From assembly GCF_004138165.1 (NCBI RefSeq), contig NZ_RYFF01000001.1:124001-188000 (forward strand): a DNA stretch of 64,000 nt, in the 5' to 3' direction. The translations under genes and the position numbers were made by a program. Below are positions 8,471-17,094 of this stretch, in pieces; position 1 is the first letter of the stretch; each line of letters starts with the position of its first letter. Under the pieces are notes generated by a model that saw only the letters and a program-made list of their open reading frames with translations, did no database searches and was not told where the DNA came from. The DNA is from Candidatus Chloroploca sp. Khr17 (GTDB lineage Bacteria > Chloroflexota > Chloroflexia > Chloroflexales > Chloroflexaceae).

Positions 8471-9586
8471 ATGGAGTGGTTGCGCCTCGACCGGCATGCT
8501 GATGAACCGATGTATCGGCAAATTGTGGCTCAGGTCAAAGCAGCGTGTGCGCGTGGTCAGTTACAGGCAGGGGATCGTTTGCCAACCATACGGGCGCTTG
8601 CCAAAGACCTTGGCCTGCATCGCAATACGGTGCTGCTCGCCTATCAAGAATTGAGCAACCAGGGCGTGATCGAAAGCCGCCCCGGGCGCGGGGCCTCTAT
8701 TGCTGAACCCGTACGCTCGCCTGAGGCGGCAGTTCGTCTCCAGGCAACTGTTGAGACCCTGGTGCGCGATGGTTTGGCTGCGGGTATCAGCATCGAAGTT
8801 CTGAGTGAGCTGGTACGCGAAGAGGGTGAACGCTGGCGTCCTGCGCCGCCCCCCACGCGGCAAGCGGTGACAGGGAACGAGCGACATATCCGCTTCGAGG
8901 GGAGCCATGATTTCTCGCTTGATCTGCTGGGGCGCGAGTTGCATAAACTCGATCCTGGTCTTGACCTGAAATGGCAGGCCGTGGGGAGCATGGCAGGGCT
9001 GCGGGCACTCGTGAATGGTGAAGCGGATCTGGCGGGGATGCATCTGCTTGACCCGAGTACGGGAACCTACAACCAAGCCGCGATCGCGGCGCTTGCGCCT
9101 GCTGGCACCATTCAATTGATCACCCTGGCCGAACGCGAGCAGGGCTTGATTGTACGCCATGGCAACCCCTTCGGACTACGCAGTATCGCAGACCTGGCCC
9201 AGCCAGGGCTGCGTTTTGTCGCACGCCAGCCAGGATCGGGAACCGCCGCACTCTATCACCACCTGCTCACCCAGGCTGGCCTTGCACCTGGCCTGCTTGA
9301 GCCTCCCGTTCGGACGGTGACAACCCACCTTGCGGCAGCCGCAGCGATTGCCGCCCACCGTGCCGATGTCGCCCTAGGCCTGCATACTGCGGCAAAAGCG
9401 ATGGATCTCGCTTTTATCCCCTTAACCATCGAACGTTATGACCTTGCTGTGCGCACGAGTGATATGGCAACGCCGTGGTTTGGCGTGTTGCTCGAAACAC
9501 TGGTAACACCTGCGTTGCGTACGGCTATTCAGGCGCTGCCAGGGTATGATGCGCTGCATACCGCGTGGATGCCTCATATGTCATAG
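8471..9586 (+). CDS. GntR-type HTH regulator fused to a molybdate-binding-like PBP domain
   Basis: A 371-residue one-component regulator. A GntR winged helix fills about 1-75 (PMYRQIVAQVKAACARGQ, LPTIRALAKDLGLHRNTV). A periplasmic-binding-protein-like domain (COG1910/PF12727 type) follows, with the diagnostic GSMAGLRALVNGEADLAG and HLLDPSTGTYN. That domain is known from molybdate-responsive proteins. tupABC starts 155 nt downstream and moaA is close, so a tungstate/molybdate-sensing regulator of uptake is the best inference. It is normally sized for such fusions and has no signal peptide, so it acts in the cytosol. ATG 8471 was preferred to an in-frame ATG at 8447. Confidence 0.85.
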   Translation: MEWLRLDRHADEPMYRQIVAQVKAACARGQLQAGDRLPTIRALAKDLGLHRNTVLLAYQELSNQGVIESRPGRGASIAEPVRSPEAAVRLQATVETLVRDGLAAGISIEVLSELVREEGERWRPAPPPTRQAVTGNERHIRFEGSHDFSLDLLGRELHKLDPGLDLKWQAVGSMAGLRALVNGEADLAGMHLLDPSTGTYNQAAIAALAPAGTIQLITLAEREQGLIVRHGNPFGLRSIADLAQPGLRFVARQPGSGTAALYHHLLTQAGLAPGLLEPPVRTVTTHLAAAAAIAAHRADVALGLHTAAKAMDLAFIPLTIERYDLAVRTSDMATPWFGVLLETLVTPALRTAIQALPGYDALHTAWMPHMS

Positions 9587-9639
9587 GTTCAGGGGTAGAG
9601 CCCTCAACCTATGCCTAGGGGCTCCGCCCCAAATGTACC

Positions 9640-9690
9640 TTCATTCGCTGGAAACAAGCCAGCGTAGCCGGTTTGTTTCCAGTGAATGAA
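9640..9690. terminator. Long hairpin between regulator and tupA
   Basis: 24-nt arms (9640-9663, 9667-9690) pair around GTA with two G-T wobbles and one mismatch. It is flanked by short G/C runs (GGGGCTCCGCCCC and a half-preserved copy). It may separate the regulator transcript from tupA. Confidence 0.6.
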
Positions 9691-9741
9691 AGATTCCTGG
9701 GAGCCTACGGCCCCCAACTGCCGATGGAAGATGCTTAGAAA

Positions 9742-10638
9742 GTGAGAAGACTCTTGAGAAACGTCATTTACATGTTCGTCGTCGTGCTTATGCTGGGTGC
9801 GCTCATTGGCTGCGGTACAGCACCTCAGGCACAAGTTACCCCAACCGAACCTCCAGCAGCGGAACCACAGGTATTGCGGCTAGCAACAACAACTTCGACC
9901 GCTGATTCGGGCCTGCTCGAGGCCATTCTGCCCGATTTTGAAGCGCGTTTCAATGCGCAGGTCGAAGTGATTGCGGTAGGCACAGGGCAGGCGCTGGCGC
10001 TTGGGGAGAGTGGCGATGTTGATGTGGTGCTAGTACACGCCCGTGCCCGTGAAGATGCTTTTGTGGCCGATGGCTATGGCATCAATCGTCGCGATGTGAT
10101 GTATAACGATTTTGTGGTGGTTGGCCCTGCTGCGGATCCCGCCGGGATTGCAGGCATCGCAACTGCGGCTGAGGCCTTCACATTGATTGCCGAAACAGGT
10201 TCGGTGTTTGCCGCACGGGGCGACGATAGCGGTACCTCAACAGCCGAACTAGGCATCTGGCGCTCGGTTGGGATTACACCGACAGCTGAATTGAACTGGT
10301 ATCGTTCACTTGGGCAGGGCATGGGCGAAACATTGATTACGGCGAATGAGCAAGAAGCTTATACGCTCACTGATCGTGGTACGTTTCTTGCGATGCGTGA
10401 CAGTTTGCCTGATCTGACGATCCTGGTTGGCGGAGCGACGGTTGCCGAGAATCAGGATCCGCGTTTGCGCAATCCGTATGGCGTTATCCCTGTCAATCCA
10501 GACCGCCACGAGGGCATCAATGCGACCCTGGCCGAAGAATTTGCCGCGTGGCTTACCTCACCCGAAACGCAGGCAATGATTGGTGCGTATGGTGCCGAGC
10601 GTTTTGGGCAACCGCTCTTTTATCCTGCCGCGACGTAA
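9742..10638 (+). CDS. tupA: Tungstate ABC transporter substrate-binding lipoprotein TupA
   Basis: A 298-residue lipoprotein: a charged N-terminus, a hydrophobic segment and the lipobox LIGC with Cys24. It carries the oxyanion-binding motifs typical of TupA: ATTTSTADSGLL, DVVLVHARARED, MYNDFVVVGP and ARGDDSGTSTAE. It would capture tungstate outside the membrane for TupBC. The GTG start at 9742 gives the best signal peptide; a TTG at 9754 is possible. The stop is followed at once by AAGGAGG, although the next gene, tupB, begins 329 nt away beyond a repeat insertion. Confidence 0.92.
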   Translation: MRRLLRNVIYMFVVVLMLGALIGCGTAPQAQVTPTEPPAAEPQVLRLATTTSTADSGLLEAILPDFEARFNAQVEVIAVGTGQALALGESGDVDVVLVHARAREDAFVADGYGINRRDVMYNDFVVVGPAADPAGIAGIATAAEAFTLIAETGSVFAARGDDSGTSTAELGIWRSVGITPTAELNWYRSLGQGMGETLITANEQEAYTLTDRGTFLAMRDSLPDLTILVGGATVAENQDPRLRNPYGVIPVNPDRHEGINATLAEEFAAWLTSPETQAMIGAYGAERFGQPLFYPAAT

Positions 10639-10967
10639 GGAGGTTGTGTCGTCCGTTTGCTGATGATTTGACGCAAAGGCGTGAAGGGTGTTGCAAACGT
10701 ATCTGGACGCCAAGCGTGCGATGAGTGGCAATGCCAGAGGTGTGTCAGCAAACTTCTGCGCCAGATCCTAAATAGTTTGTAACCTTACGTTTTCTGGGGT
10801 CGTTCGCCGACCACGAACGGGGCCACGAATAAACGAAGAGCGCATGGGGCAGCCCATATTCGTTTATTCGTGAGGGTTCTTCGTGGTCGGCGGCGCTACC
10901 GGGAAACTTTTGTTACACACCACTAAATGGCGCGGACGCTCAGAACGGCAACATCAGAAAAGATAGC
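10639..10967. other. tupA-tupB intergenic region with an orphan ribosome site and a MITE
   Basis: AAGGAGG (10637-10643) follows the tupA stop but serves no sizeable frame. The rest is non-coding and is mostly occupied by the MITE-like copy at 10774-10924. No promoter was recognised. Confidence 0.6.
10774..10924. mobile_element. MITE-like palindromic element, copy 1
   Basis: The ends AGTTTGTAACC and GTTACACACCACT are imperfect inverted repeats. Inside are the paired CGCCGACCACGAA and TTCGTGGTCGGCG, and further inside ACGAATAAACGAA-type pairs. No ORF is present. It shares this layout with copies at 13668, 40723 and 62526. Confidence 0.85.
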
Positions 10968-11660
10968 ATGAATTACTGGCAAGAAGCGATCAACCTGCTG
11001 GTTGGTGGCAACAGCGATGTCTGGGCGATCATCATCCTCTCGTTGCAAGTCTCTGGGCTTGCGTTGGTGGTCAGTTCAATTATTGGCGTTCCGCTTGGTT
11101 CGTTGATTGGTTTGCATACCTTCCCAGGGCGTCAACTCGTCATTGCCCTGGTCTATACGGGGATGGGGTTTCCCCCGGTCGTGATCGGCCTGGCTGTCTT
11201 TCTTTTGCTTTCGCGTTCAGGCCCGCTCGGTTTTCTTGGTTGGCTTTTCACCCCAAGTGCGATGGTGCTTGCCCAGGTCATCCTGGCGCTCCCTCTGGTG
11301 ATTGGCTTTACGATGGCGGCCGTGCTCGCGGTGGATCCAGCGCTACGTATACAGATCCGCGCCCTGGGGGCCAGTCCAACCCAAACGACCCTCGCGATAC
11401 TCTGGGAAGCGCGGGTGGGCGTGCTGGTGGCATTGATTGCCGGGTTTGGTGGAATCATCTCGGAAGTAGGTGCGGTGATGCTGGTTGGGGGCAATATCCA
11501 GGGTTCGACGCGGGTGCTGACGACCGCTATTGTGCTGGAAACGCGCAAGGGAGCCTTTGATGTGGCAATTGCCCTCGCCCTGGTCTTGCTCGGGATCACC
11601 TTCGTGATCAACCTGGCGATGTTGCAACTCCAGGGTACTTTGCTCAAAGCGAAGCAATGA
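10968..11660 (+). CDS. tupB: Tungstate ABC transporter permease TupB
   Basis: A 230-residue inner-membrane permease with five to six hydrophobic segments and the cytoplasmic EAA-type loop RALGASPTQTTLAILWEARVG at about 130-150, which contacts the ATPase. Length and the VLAQVILALPLVIG segment match the TupB/ModB family. It overlaps tupC by ATGA, so the two are translationally coupled. It probably shares a transcript with tupA despite the 329-nt gap. Confidence 0.92.
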   Translation: MNYWQEAINLLVGGNSDVWAIIILSLQVSGLALVVSSIIGVPLGSLIGLHTFPGRQLVIALVYTGMGFPPVVIGLAVFLLLSRSGPLGFLGWLFTPSAMVLAQVILALPLVIGFTMAAVLAVDPALRIQIRALGASPTQTTLAILWEARVGVLVALIAGFGGIISEVGAVMLVGGNIQGSTRVLTTAIVLETRKGAFDVAIALALVLLGITFVINLAMLQLQGTLLKAKQ

Positions 11661-12382
11661 AGGCCCAGCCAATCTATCAACTTGAGGCGATCCAGCAACG
11701 CTACGGCGAGCGGTTGGTGCTCGATATCCCATCGTTGCAGATCGAACGAGGCGAGTTGCTGGCGCTCGTGGGGCCATCGGGCGCAGGCAAAAGCACGTTG
11801 CTGCGCATCCTCAACTTTCTCGAGACGCCTGTGCAGGGTCAGGTACGGTTTGCCGGCCACGTGCTTGGCTCACGGGTGCCGCTCGCGCTCCAACGGCGCG
11901 TGACGACCGTTTTTCAACGGCCTGCCCTGCTCAGTGGCAGTGTGCTCGACAACGTCGCCTATGGTTTGCGTTTACGGCGGCATCCAGAGGCACGCGAGCG
12001 TGCGCGTGAAGCGCTCACGGAAGTGGGCCTGGCCCACTTGGCGCGGGCGGCAGCCCATACCCTCTCGGGAGGCGAAGCGCAACGGGTGGCCCTGGCGCGA
12101 GCGCTCGTCATTGCGCCAGAGGTCTTGCTGCTCGATGAGCCAACGGCCAACCTTGATCCGGCGAACATCGCCGCGATCGAGCGCACCGTCGCTGAGGCAC
12201 ACCGCCGTGGCACGACGATCATCCTCGTTACGCATAACATCTTTCAGGCACGACGCCTCGCCCAACGTGTCGCCTTGATGCTCGACGGGCGTATCATCGA
12301 ACTCGCCCCCACCGAAATCTTTTTTGAAGCCCCACGCGACCCCCGGACAACGGCCTTTATCAAAGGGGATATGCTGTATTAA
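11657..12382 (+). CDS. tupC: Tungstate ABC transporter ATPase TupC
   Basis: A 241-residue ABC ATPase energising TupB. Walker A GPSGAGKST (39-47), Q-loop Gln87, signature LSGGEAQRVALARAL (136-150), Walker B VLLLDEP (156-162) and the H-loop VTHN are all intact. No C-terminal TOBE regulatory domain of the ModC type is present, which fits TupC. Its 3' end faces moaA, with a long shared hairpin between them. Confidence 0.92.
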   Translation: MKAQPIYQLEAIQQRYGERLVLDIPSLQIERGELLALVGPSGAGKSTLLRILNFLETPVQGQVRFAGHVLGSRVPLALQRRVTTVFQRPALLSGSVLDNVAYGLRLRRHPEARERAREALTEVGLAHLARAAAHTLSGGEAQRVALARALVIAPEVLLLDEPTANLDPANIAAIERTVAEAHRRGTTIILVTHNIFQARRLAQRVALMLDGRIIELAPTEIFFEAPRDPRTTAFIKGDMLY

Positions 12383-12391
12383 GCGCATAAT

Positions 12392-12450
12392 CGTGCCGAT
12401 GCAGGTGAAAACGACCAGCTTCGCTGGTCGTTTTCACCTGCATCGGCACG
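12392..12450. terminator. Perfect 28-bp hairpin between convergent tupC and moaA
   Basis: Arms 12392-12419 and 12423-12450 are exact complements around TTC. The site begins 9 nt after the tupC stop and ends 7 nt before the moaA stop, so it can terminate both directions. The T-tract that follows standard terminators is absent. Confidence 0.8.
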
Positions 12451-12457
12451 GGTTTCT

Positions 12458-13519
12458 CTACCCGCCAAGCTGGGACATGCCACGCACGGTGGGCAAGACA
12501 CCTTCGGGTAGGCCGTGGCCCCAGGGTTTGATCTGCACGGCGTGGCGCACGATCTGCTCGATCGCCGCGACCGTCGCGCCATCGCGGATGGCCGAACGGA
12601 GATCAACCTCGTCGTCACGCAACAGGCAGAGGTGGAGCCGCCCATCAGCTGTGAGGCGCATGCGATTGCATGTTGCACAGAAGGGATCGGTGACGGCACT
12701 GATAAAACCAAGCTTGCCGGGGGCACCGGGGATGCGATAACGCCGGGCGGGATCGGCTGGATCTTGACCATAGGGGGTCAGCGCACCAAAATGGGCCTCG
12801 ATGCGGGCAATCAATTCAGCGGTACTGATGACACCCTCTTCGGCGAGGCCGGCTACCCCCGTCAGCGGCATCACCTCGATAAAACGGAACTCCCAGGGAT
12901 GCCGGGTTGTCAGGGCCGCGAGTTGGACGACTTCATCATCATTCATGCCCCGCACAATGACGGCATTGAGCTTGATTGGATGAAGGCCAGCCTCATCAGC
13001 GGCCTGAATACCCGCCCAGACCTCATCGAGATTGCCACCGCGGGTCATCTGGCGAAACTTGGCGGGATCGAGGCTATCAATGCTCACATTGACCCGATCG
13101 AGACCGGCTTCTTTGAGTGGCCCGGCGAGGCGACGGAGACGCAGCGCATTCGTCGTCATCGCCACATGCTCAATGCCTGGCACTGCTTTCATCGCCGCGA
13201 TCAATTCGACGATATCCTGACGCAGCGTCGGTTCGCCACCGGTCAAGCGGAGCTTACGGAAACCGGCTGCGGCAGCCGCCTGGATCACCAGCAACAACTC
13301 ATCGTTGGTCAGCAACTCGGGGCGCGGGGCAAACTGCATCCCAAGGGCGGGCATGCAATAAACACAGCGCATATTGCAGCGATCAGTCAGGGAAACCCGC
13401 AGATAATCAATGCGCCGCCCAAAGCTATCACGGGCCGGCTCATCGGTCGCATAGGTCGGGATCTCCCGTGGCTCAAAAAAGGTCAACGGGATAGTCGCCT
13501 TGATTGGATCACGTTCCAT
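12458..13519 (-). CDS. moaA: GTP 3',8-cyclase MoaA
   Basis: A 353-residue radical SAM enzyme that starts molybdopterin synthesis from GTP. The N-terminal cluster motif CNMRCVYC (Cys48, 52, 55) binds the SAM-reactive 4Fe-4S cluster. A second set of cysteines near the C-terminus (FCATCNRMRL, LHLC) binds the substrate-side cluster. The chain ends with the conserved Gly-Gly tail (SQLGG) required for activity. About 30 extra residues precede the core. Its placement beside tupABC links cofactor synthesis to tungstate/molybdate uptake. Confidence 0.96.
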   Translation of the reverse strand: MERDPIKATIPLTFFEPREIPTYATDEPARDSFGRRIDYLRVSLTDRCNMRCVYCMPALGMQFAPRPELLTNDELLLVIQAAAAAGFRKLRLTGGEPTLRQDIVELIAAMKAVPGIEHVAMTTNALRLRRLAGPLKEAGLDRVNVSIDSLDPAKFRQMTRGGNLDEVWAGIQAADEAGLHPIKLNAVIVRGMNDDEVVQLAALTTRHPWEFRFIEVMPLTGVAGLAEEGVISTAELIARIEAHFGALTPYGQDPADPARRYRIPGAPGKLGFISAVTDPFCATCNRMRLTADGRLHLCLLRDDEVDLRSAIRDGATVAAIEQIVRHAVQIKPWGHGLPEGVLPTVRGMSQLGG

Positions 13520-13618
13520 GGCTGCATGACCTCATTGTCACTTTATATCCACCGGGTGCGTTGCCCTCGTTGGTGCCGATGGTACGGTCACAAACGAGGG
13601 CAAATTACTCTGCATCCT
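13520..13618. other. Intergenic region with a short inverted repeat
   Basis: TTGCCCTCGTT (from about 13561) and AACGAGGGCAA (ending 13603) form a stem around a GC-balanced loop, upstream of moaA. No gene or clear promoter is seen. Confidence 0.4.
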
Positions 13619-13932
13619 GAGAGGCTGACGCAAACGTCAACGGGTTGCTCCGGAGTGCCGGCTAATTAGTCTGTAACGTACGTTTTCTGGTGTCGTTCGC
13701 CGACCACGAATGGGGCCACGCAGAAACGAATACCGCACCGCAACGCGCATATTCGTTTATTCCTGCTCAGTATTCGTGGTCGGCGGTGCTACCGGGAAAC
13801 TTTTGTTACAGACTACTAACGGTTTTCCAAAAATGAATCCGCTCGACCAAACCTGTGAGGCCTCGCCCGTGTCGCACGTACCGGATTATTTCCTTGAAAA
13901 CCATAAACCGGCACTCCTTCAGGCAGCCTCTC
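13619..13932. repeat. Family A repeat interrupted by a MITE
   Basis: GAGAGGCTG (13619-13627) and CAGCCTCTC (13924-13932) are exact complements. The left part continues to CGGAGTGCCGGCT, and the right part contains CCGGCACTCC. Together they match the element at 6714-6784, but the MITE at 13668-13814 and other sequence now lie between the halves. The right end reaches the mrp stop codon. Confidence 0.7.
13668..13814. mobile_element. MITE-like palindromic element, copy 2
   Basis: The ends AGTCTGTAACGTACG and GTTACAGACT are exact over the outer 10 nt (AGTCTGTAAC). The internal CGCCGACCACGAAT and ATTCGTGGTCGGCG match copy 1 in the same orientation. It has no coding capacity and is inserted in a family A repeat. 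Confidence 0.88.
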
Positions 13933-15022
13933 ACGCTGCGACAAACTTCAACACACTGATCCTGGCAGCGAGCTTGCGGGCAACATCGCGGAACCGATCG
14001 GCATAGGCATCATCGGCATCACTGATCACTGCCGGCGCACCAGTATCACCACCAGCGCGGACAGCCATACCCAGGGGGATCTGACCGAGCAAGGGAACCC
14101 CGAGTTGCTCAGAGAGCCGTGCCGCACCACCGCTACCAAAGATATCGTAGCGAGTTCCGGTATCAGGCGCCTGGAAATAGGCCATATTCTCGACAATGCC
14201 GAGCAACGGCACATTCACCTTCTTGAACATCTCCATCGCCTTGACGACATCAACCGTCGCAACCGCCTGCGGCGTCGTGACAATGAGACTCCCGGTGAGC
14301 GGCAGGCTCTGGGCGAGGGTCAGCGCAATATCGCCGGTACCGGGGGGCATATCAATAATCAAATAATCGAGCGGTGCCCAATCCACATTGTAGAGAAACT
14401 GCCGCAACAACTGGCTCACCATTGGGCCACGCCAGATCACCGGCTGGGTCTCATCAATCAGAAACCCGACCGAGATCAACTTGATGCCGTGGCCGGTGAG
14501 CGGGATCATCATCGCTTCACCCTGGTCATTCTGGAAAGCCTCGGGCTGACCTTTGACGCCCAGCATCAAGGGTAAACTCGGGCCAAAGACATCGGCATCG
14601 AGCAACCCAACCTGTGCACCCTCTTGCGCGAGGGCCACGGCCAGATTCACCGCAATGGTGCTCTTGCCCACGCCGCCTTTACCAGCGGCGACGGCGATCA
14701 CATTGGCCACGCCGGGAATAGGGGCTTGATCGGGGATGCCCGCCGGACGACGGGTATTGGCCGTAAACTCAATCGTGACCTCTTCAACACCAGGAATGGT
14801 ACGCACCGCAGCTTCGGCCTCGGCATGGATTTGATCTTTCAGCGGACAGGCCGGGGTCGTCAATTCAATGGTGAAATGGACGCTGCTACCATTGATGCGT
14901 ACATCTTTGATCATACGCCGCGAGACAAGGTCACCACCAAGCTCGGGCTCTTGAACGGTACTCAACGCCGCAAGCACCTGTTGCTCGGTCAGCGGCGCAC
15001 TTTGCTGTGAAAAAAGACCCAT
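13931..15022 (-). CDS. mrp: Mrp/NBP35-family iron-sulfur carrier ATPase
   Basis: A 363-residue cytosolic P-loop protein that carries or delivers 4Fe-4S clusters. An N-terminal MIP18/DUF59 domain (about 12-95) precedes the ParA-like ATPase with the deviant Walker A GKGGVGKST. DADVFGPSLP and the switch-like DMPPGTGD are present. The position that holds the cluster-binding CxxC in many relatives (ENMSxxxCxxC) here reads ENMAYFQAPDTG, so both cysteines are missing. Some other bacteria are also known to lack them. It is preceded by an extended -10 promoter. Confidence 0.92.
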   Translation of the reverse strand: MGLFSQQSAPLTEQQVLAALSTVQEPELGGDLVSRRMIKDVRINGSSVHFTIELTTPACPLKDQIHAEAEAAVRTIPGVEEVTIEFTANTRRPAGIPDQAPIPGVANVIAVAAGKGGVGKSTIAVNLAVALAQEGAQVGLLDADVFGPSLPLMLGVKGQPEAFQNDQGEAMMIPLTGHGIKLISVGFLIDETQPVIWRGPMVSQLLRQFLYNVDWAPLDYLIIDMPPGTGDIALTLAQSLPLTGSLIVTTPQAVATVDVVKAMEMFKKVNVPLLGIVENMAYFQAPDTGTRYDIFGSGGAARLSEQLGVPLLGQIPLGMAVRAGGDTGAPAVISDADDAYADRFRDVARKLAARISVLKFVAA

Positions 15023-15074
15023 AATGGGAAACGCTCCACGTACGATTACGAACTAACTATCTCAAGGGGTTGGT

Positions 15075-15086
15075 TTCATTATACCA
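15075..15086 (-). promoter_or_regulatory. Extended -10 promoter of mrp
   Basis: TGGTATAATG on the minus strand (TATAAT at 15083-15078) has the TG extension of -10-dependent promoters. No good -35 is found 17 nt upstream. The start codon lies about 50 nt downstream. Confidence 0.6.
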
Positions 15087-15105
15087 GATTGTGTGCTGAA
15101 ACTCT

Positions 15106-16218
15106 TTAGAGGAGGCTCCGGTAGACGGCGAGCGTTGCGTGGGCCGCACGTTGCCAGGTGAACCGGGCCGCGTGGGGTGGTCCCCGCCAAATCAAAGCGG
15201 TGCGTGCGGCTTCATCATGCCAGAGCGAGGCGATTGTATCGGCCCAGGCCTCAGGATCACGTGGCGGGAGACAGATCCCGGCCTGGCCAACAATCTCGGG
15301 CAGGCTGCTTGTATCAGCCACGATCGTCGGTGCCCCACAGGCAAGCGCTTCGAGCACAGGAAGGCCAAAACCTTCGTAGAGCGACGGGTTGAGGTAGAGG
15401 CGACAGGCGTTGTAGAGCCAGATCAACTCGTCGTGCGCCACTTTGCCCGTAAACCAGACATGCTCAGCCAGGTGCAACTCGCGCACGAGGCGATAGATCG
15501 GGTCGTCGAGCCAACCCGGTGCGCCGGCAGCAACGAGCTGGTAGGGGATACGGGAATCGCGATCGAGCAAGAGGCGAAGCGCATGGAGCAGCGTCTCCAG
15601 GTTCTTGCGTGGTTCGATGGTGCTCACAAAGAGCAGAAAGCTCGCTGCGGTCAGTTGACGCCCATTGATGGTTCGCGTCGCATCAGGTAGCAGACCAAGC
15701 GGTTGAAAGCTCGGATCGGCCGCTTCATAGATCACGGTAATCCGTTCGGCGGGCAGATCAAGGAGGCTGACAATATCGTTGCGCGTTGCCTCTGAAACGG
15801 TAATGACAGCATCGGCATCGTGGGCAGCCTCGGGTATCTGCGCATAAAAGCGACGTGCGTCCGCATCGAGAATGTCAGGATAATGGAGAAACGCCAGATC
15901 GTGGATGGTAATCACCGCCGGACAGCGCCGTCGGCGCGGGGCAATGAAATCGGGACAATGCAAGAGTGACAGTCGTCGCGGCCAGAGCTCAAGTGGAAGA
16001 CTCAGTTGCTCGTAGCGATGATGGGGCGGCGTGATCAGCGTAGCATGGTGGAGATTGGGGCCAACAGCGAGCGGCTCGCGTTGACGATAGTGTTGGAGGG
16101 CGACAAACTCAAGGTCGGGCGCAAGCGTCGCCATTGCGCCGAGTAACTGGCGGGTATACTGGGCGATGCCACCTTGACGATACGCATTGAGGCGTGCATC
16201 AACGCCGATCCGGGTCAC
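15106..16218 (-). CDS. Glycosyltransferase, GT4-type (GT-B fold)
   Basis: A 370-residue retaining glycosyltransferase. The N-terminal half has GGIAQYTRQLLGAM and VITIHDLAFLHYP. The C-terminal half has the nucleotide-sugar site STIEPRKNLETLLHA and the EX7E motif in YEGFGLPVLEALACG. It probably adds a sugar to a polysaccharide or lipid carrier at the cytoplasmic face; donor and acceptor are not predictable. Its start overlaps the stop of the PhnP-like gene upstream (ATGA), so both belong to one transcript. Confidence 0.9.
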   Translation of the reverse strand: MTRIGVDARLNAYRQGGIAQYTRQLLGAMATLAPDLEFVALQHYRQREPLAVGPNLHHATLITPPHHRYEQLSLPLELWPRRLSLLHCPDFIAPRRRRCPAVITIHDLAFLHYPDILDADARRFYAQIPEAAHDADAVITVSEATRNDIVSLLDLPAERITVIYEAADPSFQPLGLLPDATRTINGRQLTAASFLLFVSTIEPRKNLETLLHALRLLLDRDSRIPYQLVAAGAPGWLDDPIYRLVRELHLAEHVWFTGKVAHDELIWLYNACRLYLNPSLYEGFGLPVLEALACGAPTIVADTSSLPEIVGQAGICLPPRDPEAWADTIASLWHDEAARTALIWRGPPHAARFTWQRAAHATLAVYRSLL

Positions 16219-16976
16219 AGCTCCACCTGAACTTCCAACCCATCATAGGCAAAAGCCACCCCCTCGGGCAAGTCAAGGCTGGCAAGCGCGTGGTCAATGT
16301 TGTGGTTCATATGGACAAAGAAAGCGCGGCGTGGCTTCAAGGCAGCGACAACTTCAAGGGCTTGCGCAACCGAATAGTGCGTCGGATGGGGTTCGTAGCG
16401 TAACGCATTCAGCACGAGCACATCAAGGTCGCGCAGCAGCGCCCAGGCTGTCGGCAATAGCGCACTTGCGTCGGTGATATAACCAAGCCGCCCCACCCGA
16501 TACCCCGTGATCGTCCAGCTTCCGTGCATCACATCAAAGGGTTGAATCGTCAACGAGCCGACCGTAAATGGCTCCACGACTGGGCGCAGATCAAGACTCG
16601 GGCGGGTTGACCCGACTGATGTTTCGGTAAACGCATACGCAAAGCGCTCACGCACATCACCGAGCGTCTGGGGACTCCCATAGATCGGGATGGCGCTCCC
16701 ACTCCAGCAGAGTGGACGAAGATCGTCGATGCCTGCGGTATGATCAAAGTGGGAATGGGTAATCAAGACCGCATCAAGACGACAGAGATCTGCGATCAGG
16801 GCCTGCTCACGAAAATCGGGGCCCGCATCAATCAAAATAGTCTCGGTACCAGTGGAAAGCAAGGCTGCCGTGCGGAGACGCCGATTGCGCGGATCAGACG
16901 ATGTACAGACGGCGCACTTGCACCCAATGACCGGCACCCCCATCGAGGTACCAGTTCCCAAAAAACGTAGCCACAT
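16215..16976 (-). CDS. PhnP-like metallo-beta-lactamase-fold hydrolase
   Basis: A 253-residue hydrolase of the PhnP/RNase Z-like branch. It shows FLGTGTSMGVPVIGC, the cysteine pair CKCAVC (a structural zinc site in PhnP), DAGPDFREQ, and the metal motif HSHFDH. Members cleave phosphodiesters such as cyclic nucleotides or phosphonate intermediates. I start at MWLRFLGTG, which follows GAGGATCGCC; the 19 upstream codons were rejected. A TATACT -10 (17016-17011) precedes it. Confidence 0.85.
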   Translation of the reverse strand: MWLRFLGTGTSMGVPVIGCKCAVCTSSDPRNRRLRTAALLSTGTETILIDAGPDFREQALIADLCRLDAVLITHSHFDHTAGIDDLRPLCWSGSAIPIYGSPQTLGDVRERFAYAFTETSVGSTRPSLDLRPVVEPFTVGSLTIQPFDVMHGSWTITGYRVGRLGYITDASALLPTAWALLRDLDVLVLNALRYEPHPTHYSVAQALEVVAALKPRRAFFVHMNHNIDHALASLDLPEGVAFAYDGLEVQVEL

Positions 16977-17094
16977 ATGGCGATCCTCAATGGCTGATAG
17001 ACATGCGTACAGTATAGCATGCAGGTAGGCCAAGGCGCATCATAACGATGTATCCAATGCCGTACCCACGGGTGGGGCACCGGCCCGAGGGTGG

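Noticed and set aside
9742-12382. Molybdate transporter modABC
   Set aside because: The binding protein carries the TTTSTADSGLL and RGDDSGT signatures of TupA, and the ATPase lacks the ModC TOBE domain.
12515-13669. 384-codon plus-strand frame over moaA
   Set aside because: MoaA cysteine motifs and the Gly-Gly tail on the minus strand are decisive.
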